Assembly (NCBI GenBank): GCA_051004735.1
Contig: JBPCKA010000103.1
Location: 1-64,000 of the forward strand
Source: Euzebya sp051004735
Lineage (GTDB): Bacteria > Actinomycetota > Nitriliruptoria > Euzebyales > Euzebyaceae
Direction of reading: 5' to 3'
DNA: 64,000 bases
Positions 18,317 to 26,054 of this stretch are shown here, one piece after another. Positions within the stretch are counted from its first letter, which is position 1. The number at the start of each line of letters is the position of its first letter. The notes beneath the pieces were generated by a model. It was not told the DNA's origin. It saw only the letters and a list, made by a program, of their open reading frames with translations, and searched no databases. The position numbers and the translations under genes are program-made.

Positions 18317-19234
18317 ATGAGCGACGGTCGAGGCGGCGTGGCGGATATCTCCACCCGGATCTCCAACGTTATCGAGGATCTGGGACAATCCAGTCCACGC
18401 CATCGCGAGCAGGCAGAGATGTTGGTGCGCCTGCTCGCTGAGCTCTATGGCGACGGCCTGCAACGCATCACCGCGATACTCGCAACCGAGGATGGCGGGG
18501 AACAACGGCTGGTGCGTTTGACCGGCGACGAGGTCATCGCCGGTCTGCTGGTCATGCACGGCCTGCACCCTGTGGACCTCGAAACGCGTGTCAGCGATGC
18601 GCTGGAGTCGGTCCGGCCGTATCTGGGCAGCCACGCCGGTGGGGTGACCCTGGTGGGCATCCAGGACGACGTGGTGCACCTTCGTCTGGAAGGAAGTTGC
18701 GACGGCTGCCCCGCCTCAACCATCACCGTGAAGACGGCGATTGAGGGGGCCATCACCAAGGCCTGCCCCGAGATCGATTCCGTCGAGGTCGAAGGGGTCA
18801 CCGCCGCCGCGGTCCAGGCCCCCGAAGAACCGGCGCCACCTCCGGGCTTGCATTCCATCAAGTCGCTCAGCGCCAGCAAGCGTTCGGCACCCGCGATAAC
18901 ACCGCAGGACATGGCCTGGACCGAGTTTGATGATCTGGACATCTCCGTGCCGGGAACCCTGGTCACGCGCAAGGTCGACGGCGCCCAGGTGCTGCTGTGC
19001 CATCTGTCCGATGATGTCAACGCCTACCGGGATGTATGTCCCGCGTGCGGGTCGTCATTGGCCCAGGGAACGTTGGAGGATGAGGTGCTGTCCTGTCCTT
19101 CGTGTGCATCCCGCTTCGATGTCAGGCGGGCAGGTCGCGGCCTTGACGATGACGGGCACAACCTGGTGCCGCTACCGCTCCTGCGGTCCGAGCAGGGAAG
19201 GGTCCGCATCGCAGTCCCCGCAGGGGTGATGTGA
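18317..19234 (+). CDS. NifU-domain plus Rieske-like Fe-S protein (HhyE-like)
   Basis: A 305-aa probable electron-transfer partner of the hydrogenase. Residues about 90-165 form a NifU C-terminal domain with the cluster motif S-C-D-G-C-P-A-S. After a Pro/Ala linker, residues about 205-300 have the outline of a Rieske ferredoxin domain, but the ligands read C-P-A-C-G-S-S-L and C-P-S-C-A-S-R-F-D. The usual C-x-H and C-x-x-H histidines are absent and each site is a CxxC pair, so it may hold a rubredoxin-type iron, zinc, or an all-Cys cluster. It lies 43 bases after the large subunit, where hhyE sits in mycobacteria; it overlaps the next start by one base. Confidence 0.82.
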   Translation: MSDGRGGVADISTRISNVIEDLGQSSPRHREQAEMLVRLLAELYGDGLQRITAILATEDGGEQRLVRLTGDEVIAGLLVMHGLHPVDLETRVSDALESVRPYLGSHAGGVTLVGIQDDVVHLRLEGSCDGCPASTITVKTAIEGAITKACPEIDSVEVEGVTAAAVQAPEEPAPPPGLHSIKSLSASKRSAPAITPQDMAWTEFDDLDISVPGTLVTRKVDGAQVLLCHLSDDVNAYRDVCPACGSSLAQGTLEDEVLSCPSCASRFDVRRAGRGLDDDGHNLVPLPLLRSEQGRVRIAVPAGVM

Positions 19235-19908
19235 TGGCAGTCGGGCCCGACTCGATCGGCGACCTGTCGCCGCTGGCACAGATTCTGCAGCGCAAGGCTC
19301 CCCCTGCCGGGCAGCAGTGCGACATGTGCGCCACGCCCATCGGCGAGCCACACAGCCACGTGGTGGACCTTGAGAACCGCGGGCTGCGATGCACCTGTCG
19401 GCCGTGCGCACTGTTGTTCAGTCCCGATGGTGCCTCACAGGGACGCTTCAAGCTGGTTCCCACCCGCATCAGCCATGACCCCCACTTCGACCTGACTGCA
19501 GTCCAGTGGGACAGCGTGCAGATCCCGGTGGGAATGGCCTTTCTGTTTCACAACACCGAGATGGAACGCACCGTCGCGTTCTACCCAAGCCCCGCGGGTG
19601 CGACCGAATCGTTGCTGAATCTTGAGGCATGGGATGAGGTGACTGTCGCCAACCCGGCATTTGCCGACCTCGAAGCCGACGTCGAGGCTTTGCTGTTGCA
19701 TCGACTGGACGACGGATCCTTCGAGGCGTTCGGGGTTCCGATCGACATCTGCTATGAACTGGTCGGGGTGGTGCGATCGCACTGGAAGGGCTTTGACGGC
19801 GGCAGCGAGGCCCACAAGCGACTGGACGAGTTCTTCTCAGACCTTCGTCAGCGAGGTAGGACCATCGGGCACGGTGCGGCGACCGAGGATGCGACGCACC
19901 ATGAGTGA
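19234..19908 (+). CDS. DUF5947 hydrogenase-operon protein
   Basis: A 224-aa cytoplasmic protein of a family seen in group 1h hydrogenase operons. It starts with a four-Cys site, C-D-M-C-A near residue 29 and L-R-C-T-C-R-P-C near residue 54, consistent with zinc or Fe-S binding, with H-S-H between. The rest is beta-rich without membrane segments. ATG 19234 shares one base with the previous stop (TGATG); GTG 19231 is in frame. Function is unknown; an assembly factor is plausible from co-occurrence. Confidence 0.75.
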   Translation: MAVGPDSIGDLSPLAQILQRKAPPAGQQCDMCATPIGEPHSHVVDLENRGLRCTCRPCALLFSPDGASQGRFKLVPTRISHDPHFDLTAVQWDSVQIPVGMAFLFHNTEMERTVAFYPSPAGATESLLNLEAWDEVTVANPAFADLEADVEALLLHRLDDGSFEAFGVPIDICYELVGVVRSHWKGFDGGSEAHKRLDEFFSDLRQRGRTIGHGAATEDATHHE

Positions 19909-20545
19909 GTTGGTGTTCGACGTTGTCGATGTCACCGCGGATCCCTACGCGGCCGGACCCACCCTGCGGTTCATCATCAGGGTGGCCGAGACGTCGGGCA
20001 ATCCGGTCCATGCTCTTGCGCTCCGCGTCCAGATCCGCATCGAACCGGCCCGCCGCCGCTACACACCAGAGCAGGAACGCCGTCTGCTTGAACTCTTCGG
20101 CGAGCCGTCGAGGTGGGGCGACACACTGAAGGCCATGCAGTTCGCGCAGGTGTCTGCGGTGGTGCCCGGCTTCACCGGTTCAACGGATGTGCAGGTGGAC
20201 GTGCCCTGCACCTACGACCTGGAGATCGCCGCGACCAAGTACCTGCATGCGTTGGACGACGGCGAAATCCCGCTGCTGTTGTTGTTCAGCGGGACGGTCT
20301 TTTACAAGACCGCCGATAAGTCCTATCAGGTGGCGCAGGTGCCGTGGAGCAAGGAGGCCTCCTTCCGCCTGCCGGCCGCGACCTGGCGGCAGATGATGGA
20401 CTACTTCTATCCCGGATCCGGCTGGCTGCGGGTGGATACCGCCACCATTGATGCCCTGATGCGCTTCAAGGCAGAGAGGGCGCTACCGACCTGGGAGCAG
20501 ACGTTCAAACTGTTGCTGAAGGAAGCGGGGGAGGAAGGGCTGTGA
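19901..20545 (+). CDS. DUF6084 hydrogenase-operon protein
   Basis: A 214-aa protein, matching DUF6084 as known from actinobacterial hydrogenase operons (recalled, not searched). It opens with a beta-sandwich-like strand pair (L-V-F-D-V-V-D-V-T-A, then R-F-I-I-R-V-A-E), and has R-R-Y-T-P-E-Q-E, F-G-E-P-S-R-W and a strand-rich V-Q-V-D-V-P-C-T-Y-D-L-E. No signal peptide. ATG 19901 lies inside the end of the DUF5947 gene (8-base overlap), so the two are translationally coupled. Function unknown. Confidence 0.75.
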   Translation: MSELVFDVVDVTADPYAAGPTLRFIIRVAETSGNPVHALALRVQIRIEPARRRYTPEQERRLLELFGEPSRWGDTLKAMQFAQVSAVVPGFTGSTDVQVDVPCTYDLEIAATKYLHALDDGEIPLLLLFSGTVFYKTADKSYQVAQVPWSKEASFRLPAATWRQMMDYFYPGSGWLRVDTATIDALMRFKAERALPTWEQTFKLLLKEAGEEGL

Positions 20546-22056
20546 ACTTCACCGACGCCCGCACCGTGGCCGATGCCGTGCTGTTTGAGGGATACCTGCT
20601 GTATCCGTATCGGGCTTCGGCGCAGAAGAATCAGATCCGCTGGCAGTTCGGAGTCGTTGTTCCGCCGGCCTTCCTGGCGGGCCAAAGCGGTGAGTCGGCC
20701 CATACCCGCGCAGAGTTCATAGCGGAACCGCGAACCGACACCGACCTTCATGTGATCCTGCGTTTCCTGCACCTGCAGTCACGTGGCGTCCAAGCGGTGA
20801 ACGATGGCGTCGCAGGTCAGACCTTCGAACCCGTGTCCGCGCTGGACGTGGGCCAGCGAACCCACCTGACCTGGGACGAAGCTGTCGAACGGGAGTTTGA
20901 GGTCGTCGTGCCCCTGGCCGATCTGGACCACTCCGGCACCACAGTGCCGTTTGCCTTTCCGGCCACTGAGGAGGTGGAGCACCTCCACGACGACGACCAA
21001 CGGCTGGTCGGTAGGATCATCAGGCGGTCCTGGGCGCTCAGCGGTGAGATCGTGTTCCAGGCGAACCCCCTGTCAGGTCCGTTCGGTGGGACACACCTGG
21101 CAATCGAGGTCCGCAACACCTCGGACTGGGATCCAGCCGTCACCGACCAGGTGATCGATCCGGCCCGTGTCGGCGGGCGCGGAGCCGAGCGGGACTCGGC
21201 TCTGCGACGTTCACTGTTGAGTCAGCATCTGATGCTGGGCATGTCCAGTGGCACGTTCCTGTCGTCCCAGGACCCCCCCGAATGGGCCCGACAGGCCGTC
21301 GGAGAATGTCATAACACCGGCATGTGGCCGGTTCTGCTGGGCAGCGATCAACGATCAGACACGATGCTGTGTTCACCGATCATCCTGTCGGACCATCCCG
21401 AGATCGCACCAGAGAGTCCCGGGGACCTGTTCGACGGCACCGAGATCGATGAGATCCTGACCCTGCGAACACAGACGCTCACGGACGCGGAGAAGGCCGA
21501 GGTGCGTCGCACCGACCCCCGCGCCGAGGCGATCATCGATCGTGCCGACGGGCTGCCGCAGGAGATCATGGACCGGCTGCACGGTGCGATCCGCTACCTG
21601 GAGGGCAGTACTCCTCAGGGTCCTGCTCCAGCAGCCGATTCGATAGGCACGAAGACCTCACGCACCGGTGCGATGGAACCTCCCACCTTTCGCACCCCGT
21701 CGGATCGGGAACCGGCCAGCGAGGACCCGCCCTGGTGGGATCCAGGCGCTGATGCGTCAGTGTCCCCCGAGACCGACCGCTACCCCGTGGATGGTGTGTT
21801 GGTTGGGCGTGGAAGCATCGTGCGGTTGCGGCCGGGCATTCGTCGTGCCGACGCACAAGACATGTTCCTGGTCGATCGGGAGGCCAAAGTTGAAGCCGTG
21901 TTGTTTGACATCGAGGACACCCCGACCTTCGCGGTCACGTTGATCGATGATCCCGGTGCCGACATCAGTGCCGCCACCGGCCGCTTCCTGTACTTCTCCC
22001 CCGATGAGGTCATACCCCTTGAGTCTGAAGGCGCACGGGCGGGGCAAGCGACATGA
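20542..22056 (+). CDS. Uncharacterised 504-aa hydrogenase-operon protein
   Basis: A GTG start overlapping the previous stop by four bases, with GAGGAAGGG upstream. The first 60 residues (L-F-E-G-Y-L-L-Y-P-Y-R-A-S, R-W-Q-F-G-V-V-V-P) are the most structured-looking part. Residues about 330-420 are Pro/Ser/Thr-rich and probably disordered. The last 80 contain V-V/L-V-G-x-G-S-I-V-R-L-R-P and R-R-A-D-A-Q-D-M-F-L-V, a possible small barrel. No membrane segment, no Cys motif. Its place among DUF5947, DUF6084 and the protease argues for assembly of the hydrogenase. I cannot name a family. Confidence 0.8.
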   Translation: MNFTDARTVADAVLFEGYLLYPYRASAQKNQIRWQFGVVVPPAFLAGQSGESAHTRAEFIAEPRTDTDLHVILRFLHLQSRGVQAVNDGVAGQTFEPVSALDVGQRTHLTWDEAVEREFEVVVPLADLDHSGTTVPFAFPATEEVEHLHDDDQRLVGRIIRRSWALSGEIVFQANPLSGPFGGTHLAIEVRNTSDWDPAVTDQVIDPARVGGRGAERDSALRRSLLSQHLMLGMSSGTFLSSQDPPEWARQAVGECHNTGMWPVLLGSDQRSDTMLCSPIILSDHPEIAPESPGDLFDGTEIDEILTLRTQTLTDAEKAEVRRTDPRAEAIIDRADGLPQEIMDRLHGAIRYLEGSTPQGPAPAADSIGTKTSRTGAMEPPTFRTPSDREPASEDPPWWDPGADASVSPETDRYPVDGVLVGRGSIVRLRPGIRRADAQDMFLVDREAKVEAVLFDIEDTPTFAVTLIDDPGADISAATGRFLYFSPDEVIPLESEGARAGQAT

Positions 22057-22589
22057 GGCCCCGTATCCTGATCGCCGGCATCGGCAACATCTTCTTCGGA
22101 GACGACGGCTTCGGGGTGGAGGTGATCCGACGTCTGGGCACCCAGACGCTTCCTGCCGAGGTGAAGATGATGGATGTCGGCATCCGGGGTGTGCATCTGT
22201 CGTTCGAGTTGATGGACGGCTACGACATCGCCATCTTGGTCGACGCCGCTCCCCGTGGCGAGTCCCCCGGGACGATTACGATCCTTGAGCCCGACGTCAC
22301 CGATGTCGTGGCCGAGGCCAACCGCGCCCAGGCAGCCGGTGAGATGCCGCTGTTTGATTCACATGGGATGGGCCCGGTGAACGTGCTGGCCGTCCTTGAG
22401 ACCGTGGACGCCGCCGTTGACCGCGTGCTACTGGTCGCCTGCGAACCGGCCGACTGCACCGAGGGAATCGGTCTGTCACCTGCCGTGGACGCAGCTGTCG
22501 ACACTGCCGTCAGCCAGGTTCTGGCTCTCTTGGCAGGCGAACTTGGCGATCTCGCAATAGGTTCCACACCCCAAGCACAGAGAGGATGA
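22053..22589 (+). CDS. Hydrogenase maturation endopeptidase (HyaD/HybD family)
   Basis: Nickel-dependent protease that removes the C-terminal peptide of the large subunit once the metal centre is loaded; 178 aa. It has G-I-G-N-I-F-F-G-D-D-G-F-G-V-E-V at residues 9-24, which includes the first metal ligand, an Asp in M-D-V-G-I-R-G, and a His in D-S-H-G-M-G. Its substrate here is presumably the 21-residue tail of the large subunit. Overlaps the genes on both sides by four bases. Confidence 0.92.
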   Translation: MRPRILIAGIGNIFFGDDGFGVEVIRRLGTQTLPAEVKMMDVGIRGVHLSFELMDGYDIAILVDAAPRGESPGTITILEPDVTDVVAEANRAQAAGEMPLFDSHGMGPVNVLAVLETVDAAVDRVLLVACEPADCTEGIGLSPAVDAAVDTAVSQVLALLAGELGDLAIGSTPQAQRG

Positions 22590-22699
22590 TCAAGATGCTG
22601 TCACGAATGGTATTCGGAGCCGCCGCATTGCTGGTGGCTGCCGCTGTGGTCCAGTCCATACCCGACATCAAGCGTTACCTCGAGATGCGGGAGATGTAG
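22586..22699 (+). CDS. 37-aa membrane peptide (DUF6893-like)
   Basis: A short gene starting in the ATGA overlap with the protease. It has a single transmembrane segment (V-F-G-A-A-A-L-L-V-A-A-A-V-V-Q) followed by a charged tail P-D-I-K-R-Y-L-E-M-R-E-M. This pattern, a short helix then P-D-x-x-R-Y-L-x-M-R, fits the DUF6893 small actinobacterial proteins I know from hydrogenase operons. It could tether the complex to the membrane. The next gene starts 3 bases after the stop. Confidence 0.7.
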   Translation: MIKMLSRMVFGAAALLVAAAVVQSIPDIKRYLEMREM

Positions 22700-22702
22700 G
22701 CA

Positions 22703-23203
22703 TTGACCACCTTCAAGATCGATCCCTCGCGCTCGACGGTGCGCATGAAGGCCGAGTCCAGCGTGCATCCCATTGAGGGCGAAGCAGAGGGTGTGGAGGG
22801 ATCGATCCAAGTCGATGTGACCGATGGTGCGCTTTCCGGAGCCCCCACCACGATGGTCTTGGAATTGCCCGTAGAGGCTCTTGAGTCGGGCAACCCCCTG
22901 TATGACCGCGAGATGCGCCGTCGTATCGATGCGCGGAAGTACAGCCGCATAACCGGTACTGCCACCTCGGTGGAGGGCCAGGACGGTGACTACCGGGTCA
23001 CCGGTGAGGTGAGCTTTCACGGCCAAACCAACAGCGAGACCAACGATGTGACCATGTCACTGTCGGGCTCGGAGTTGCACGTCGAGGGGAGCCACACCTT
23101 TGACATCAGGGACTACGGCGTCACACCGCCGAAGATCCTGATGCTGAAGGTCCAGCCCGAGGTGGAGGTCTCAATCAATCTGTATGCACAGGCACAGGAC
23201 TAA
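22703..23203 (+). CDS. YceI-family lipid-binding protein, cytoplasmic
   Basis: A 166-aa YceI lipocalin-like beta barrel: it starts F-K-I-D-P-S-R-S-T-V-R and includes the paired strands ending V-T-G-E-V-S-F-H-G. The family binds polyisoprenoid and quinone-like lipids in a hydrophobic pore. The start is TTG 22703 with GGGAG upstream. There is no signal peptide, unusual for YceI, which is generally exported. Lying inside a cytoplasmic hydrogenase operon between a membrane peptide and a membrane-anchored protein, it could carry menaquinone for the hydrogenase. That role is inferred. Confidence 0.85.
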   Translation: MTTFKIDPSRSTVRMKAESSVHPIEGEAEGVEGSIQVDVTDGALSGAPTTMVLELPVEALESGNPLYDREMRRRIDARKYSRITGTATSVEGQDGDYRVTGEVSFHGQTNSETNDVTMSLSGSELHVEGSHTFDIRDYGVTPPKILMLKVQPEVEVSINLYAQAQD

Positions 23204-23224
23204 ATAGCAAACAAGGAGGACGTG

Positions 23225-23485
23225 ATGGGTGTATTGGTGGGGTTCGCTGTCGGGTACTACCTGGGAACCCGTTCAGGAGCACTGTCCGTGGAGGAACTGG
23301 TGCAGTCGTTCAATGACATTCGCAAGAGTGAGGAGTTCCAAGCCCTTCAGGGCAGCGCGAGCGCCATGGTCAGCCAGGTCATGTCCGGTGCCATGGACAC
23401 CCGCAAGGAGTCTGACAACGCCGCGCTGGTTAGGGCTGTTGTCGAGGGTGGCGTGACTGTTCTGACCCGCCGACTGGCTGCGTAA
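23225..23485 (+). CDS. 86-aa protein with N-terminal glycine-zipper membrane anchor
   Basis: The first 20 residues (V-G-F-A-V-G-Y-Y-L-G-T-R-S-G) form a glycine-rich transmembrane helix of the YtxH-like kind; the remaining 65 residues are amphipathic and probably helical in the cytoplasm. AAGGAGGA ends 4 bases before ATG 23225 (GTG 23222 in frame), the strongest ribosome site of the operon, so it may be made in excess. No named family; membrane tethering is a reasonable guess. Confidence 0.72.
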   Translation: MGVLVGFAVGYYLGTRSGALSVEELVQSFNDIRKSEEFQALQGSASAMVSQVMSGAMDTRKESDNAALVRAVVEGGVTVLTRRLAA

Positions 23486-23495
23486 GGAATCGCTG

Positions 23496-23861
23496 ATGCA
23501 CGAATTTGGATATTGTGAGGGAATCCTCGATGCGGTTGAGCAACGTGCCACCGGGCGACCGGTCGCGCGGGTGAAGGTCCGAATCGGGACTACTCACAGA
23601 ATCGTCCAGGAGTCACTGGACACCGCCTTCGCCGTGGTTGCCGCAGGCAGCGTTGCCGAGGGTGCAGCCATAGACATGCAGGTGACACCTGTCACCGTGC
23701 ACTGTCAGGACTGCGGCGCGGACTCCACGTCGCTGGATCCATTCCCCTCCTGCGAAGCCTGCGGAAGCGGTCAGGTCGAACTTGAGGGCGGAGATGAGTG
23801 CCTGCTGGAATCCATCGAACTACGGCCACAAACCGCTGATGCAGCCGGGGCTGGGGGCTAA
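23496..23861 (+). CDS. hypA: Hydrogenase nickel incorporation protein HypA
   Basis: Nickel metallochaperone, 121 aa. The N-terminal M-H-E supplies the Ni ligand and two CxxC pairs (C-Q-D-C near residue 69 and C-E-A-C near 87) form the zinc site. Strand R-V-K-V-R-I-G and E-S-L-D-T-A-F fit the family. It lies 10 bases after the anchored protein and 6 before hypC. The partner GTPase HypB is not in the window. Confidence 0.9.
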   Translation: MHEFGYCEGILDAVEQRATGRPVARVKVRIGTTHRIVQESLDTAFAVVAAGSVAEGAAIDMQVTPVTVHCQDCGADSTSLDPFPSCEACGSGQVELEGGDECLLESIELRPQTADAAGAGG

Positions 23862-23867
23862 AGAACC

Positions 23868-24137
23868 ATGTGCCTCGGAATCCCCGGTCAGGTCGTGAAC
23901 GTTGACACCGACCACCCTGACATTGCGTCCGTTGAGATTCAGGGGGTCGCCAGGTCCATCAACGTGGGCCTGCTGGACACCAGACCTCAGGCCGGCGATT
24001 GGATCATGGTGCACATGGGTTTCGCACTGGAGCCCATGACGGCCAAGGAGGCCTCAGACGCCATGGAGTTCATGGCTGCCGATCAGCAGTTGGTCGACCA
24101 GATTCTTGATCCGGGTCGCCAGGCCCGCTACGGCTGA
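23868..24137 (+). CDS. hypC: HypC/HupF hydrogenase assembly chaperone (copy 1)
   Basis: An 89-aa chaperone that passes the Fe(CN)2CO unit from HypD to the large subunit. The start M-C-L-G-I-P-G exposes the essential Cys2, followed by V-E-I-x-G-V-A-R and G-D-W-I-M-V-H-M-G-F-A. Last gene of the rightward hydrogenase operon; it ends 56 bases from the convergent hypD/E/F chimera. A second hypC lies at 25414-25731. Confidence 0.92.
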   Translation: MCLGIPGQVVNVDTDHPDIASVEIQGVARSINVGLLDTRPQAGDWIMVHMGFALEPMTAKEASDAMEFMAADQQLVDQILDPGRQARYG

Positions 24138-24193
24138 CACCGGTCGATGGCGACCTCGACGGGGACACCCATGTGGGGGCCTCTAACTCATAG

Positions 24194-25417
24194 TCAAGTC
24201 GGCCCCGGACGTGCACCCACAGCGATCTGGCCGAGTGCCAAGCCACCGTCGTTGGGGGGCACCAGACGGTGCGTCAGGACCACGAAATCCTCCACGGTCA
24301 GGCGGTCGCTCAGCAGTCGTCGCAACAGGGCGTTGGCGAAGACACCGCCGCTGAGCACCACGGTGTGATGCCCGGTCCGTGACCGTGTCTGGTCTGCGAC
24401 TGCGGTCACTGCGCCCACGATCGCGTGGTGGACCAGTTCGGCGGACAACTTCCCACCGCCACCGTGGCCCATGACCACATTGGGGAACTGGCGTAGAGGT
24501 ATCGGGCAGGTTGCCCCCAGCGGTGAACGCGGTGTGCACTCCTTGCCGAACGCCTCGCATTCGTTGGGCTTCAGGGTTCCCTGCAACACCTCACCCGAGC
24601 GGCACAACGAGGATTCCTTGGTCTGGATGTGGTCGACGGTGAACCGTTGCGCGGCATCGAACTCGGCGTAGTCGTCGGATAGTGCCCAACCGCTGAGTGG
24701 GATCTCTCCGATGCCCCGCCAGTTGCGGTCCACGACTTTGAACACATCGCTCAGCATCTTCTGGGCACCTTCGTTGCCGTCGCGGACCACCGCCCGGGTA
24801 GCCGTTCTCGAGGTCCGCCCGACCCTCCTCCAGTTGGCGCACGGTCTGCAGGATCCCGTCCAGCACATCGGCGGGTTCGAACCCGGTGATGACGATCGGG
24901 ACCTTCCACTTCTCGACCAGCGGTTCGTACTGCCAGTACCCCATGACGCTGCAGACATGACCGGCGGCCAGGAACGCCTGGACGCGGTTGGTCGGCGAGC
25001 CGAGGATGGCCTCGATCGCGGGGGGAAACCAGCACGTGGGACACCAGCCTTGTAGGCGTCCAGCGGCGAGTAGACGATGCGAACGTCGCCGCCCTGGCTC
25101 TTCACCGTGAACAGGTCCTTCTCGGACCCCGGAACCCGCAACATGTCACCGAATGAGCAGAAGATCACGTCGGGCAGGCCGGCGATCTCAAGGGCCTGGT
25201 CGATGACGTACAACGGGGTCACGCACACCGGACAGCCGGGTCCGTGGACAAGTTCGACCTCGTCGGGCAACAGTAGGTCGATGCCGTTGCGGATGATCGA
25301 GTGGGTCTGCCCGCCGCACACCTCCATGATCACCCAGGGCTTGGTCACGGTTCGTTGGATCTCGTTCAGCAGCCCCTTGGCCACCTCAGGATCGCGAAAC
25401 TCGGTCAGGTACTTCAT
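24194..25417 (-). pseudogene. Chimeric, internally deleted hypD-hypE-hypF remnant
   Basis: One open frame of 407 codons joins pieces of three maturation genes. Residues 1-123 are HypD (M-E-V-C-G-G-Q-T-H, G-P-G-C-P-V-C-V, S-P-L-D-A-Y-K). Residues 124-207 are out of frame, rich in R/S/P. Other frames of this stretch encode HypD sequence (L-V-S-H-V-L-V-S-P; R-V-Q-A-F-L-A-A-G-H-V-C; M-G-Y-W-Q-Y-E-P), but about 40-45 residues after D-A-Y-K are missing. Residues 208-303 are HypD again, to P-L-G-A-T. About 305-330 are the start of HypE (N-V-V-M-G-H-G-G-G-G-K-L). The remainder is the end of HypF (V-V-L-S-G-G-V-F-A-N, P-P-N-D-G-G-L-A-L-G-Q). Most of HypE and HypF is absent. Either real decay or assembly collapse; not functional as read. 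Confidence 0.85.
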
Positions 25418-25731
25418 GAGCTGGCTCCTTCGGTCATTGAGGCGTCGTGGGCCGGGAGCGACCAGTCGGCGGCACGCTCGGCGGCGGCCGGGTTCAGCTC
25501 CTCCTCCAGAACCCCCTGCTTCTTCATCAGCTCCAGAGATTCCTGGGCGCTGGCCTCGTCCAACTGGGTGATGGCGAAGCCCACATGAACGATCGCGTAA
25601 TCACCCACATCCAGTTGAGGCAGGTACTCCAGACACACGTCCTCCACGATCCCGTCAAAGTCCATACGAGCCATCCGGGCGTCGTCATCGGGGTGGATCT
25701 CAACGATCCGTCCGGGGATTCCGAGGCACAT
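25414..25731 (-). CDS. hypC: HypC/HupF hydrogenase assembly chaperone (copy 2)
   Basis: A 105-aa HypC starting at ATG 25731 (M-C-L-G-I-P-G-R-I-V-E-I), with AAGGA 8-10 bases upstream. It contains M-D-F-D-G-I-V-E-D-V-C-L-E-Y and G-D-Y-A-I-V-H-V-G-F-A. It has a C-terminal extension of about 30 residues beyond the usual HypC end. It overlaps the hypD start by four bases (ATGA), the normal hypC-hypD arrangement, so this was once an ordinary hypCDE(F) operon. Distinct in sequence from copy 1. Confidence 0.9.
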   Translation of the reverse strand: MCLGIPGRIVEIHPDDDARMARMDFDGIVEDVCLEYLPQLDVGDYAIVHVGFAITQLDEASAQESLELMKKQGVLEEELNPAAAERAADWSLPAHDASMTEGASS

Positions 25732-26054
25732 GACACTCATCCTTCGACCGCGTGGGGTTACCTTGCCGAGAACGTAGTCCGGCCCGCGACGCTTCAAGAG
25801 TTCGTGTAGCCAGGGGCGTGATTCCCGGGGCGGGCGTGGTAGCGCGGAGGTGGTACAGGTGTGATTACCCCGGCATGAGGCATCATTGGTCTTCGGCAGT
25901 CCTCTTGGACATCGCAGCCCGTGCCTTTTCGGACGGTTCTGTCACCGGCTGCCAACCGGTACCTCCCTGGCGCCCCGCTGTCATGCGGATCAACGACCAC
26001 GACGCACCCAAGCGGTGACCGTCAGCGCCCCCCTCCCCACCGGAAAGCTTTCCC
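25732..26054. other. Intergenic region, hypC to DEAD-box gene
   Basis: About 320 bases between divergent genes. I see no coding potential with actinobacterial bias, no RNA structure and no convincing -35/-10 pair. It must carry the promoters of hypC copy 2 (leftward) and of the helicase (rightward). GGAAAG lies shortly before the helicase TTG. Confidence 0.5.
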
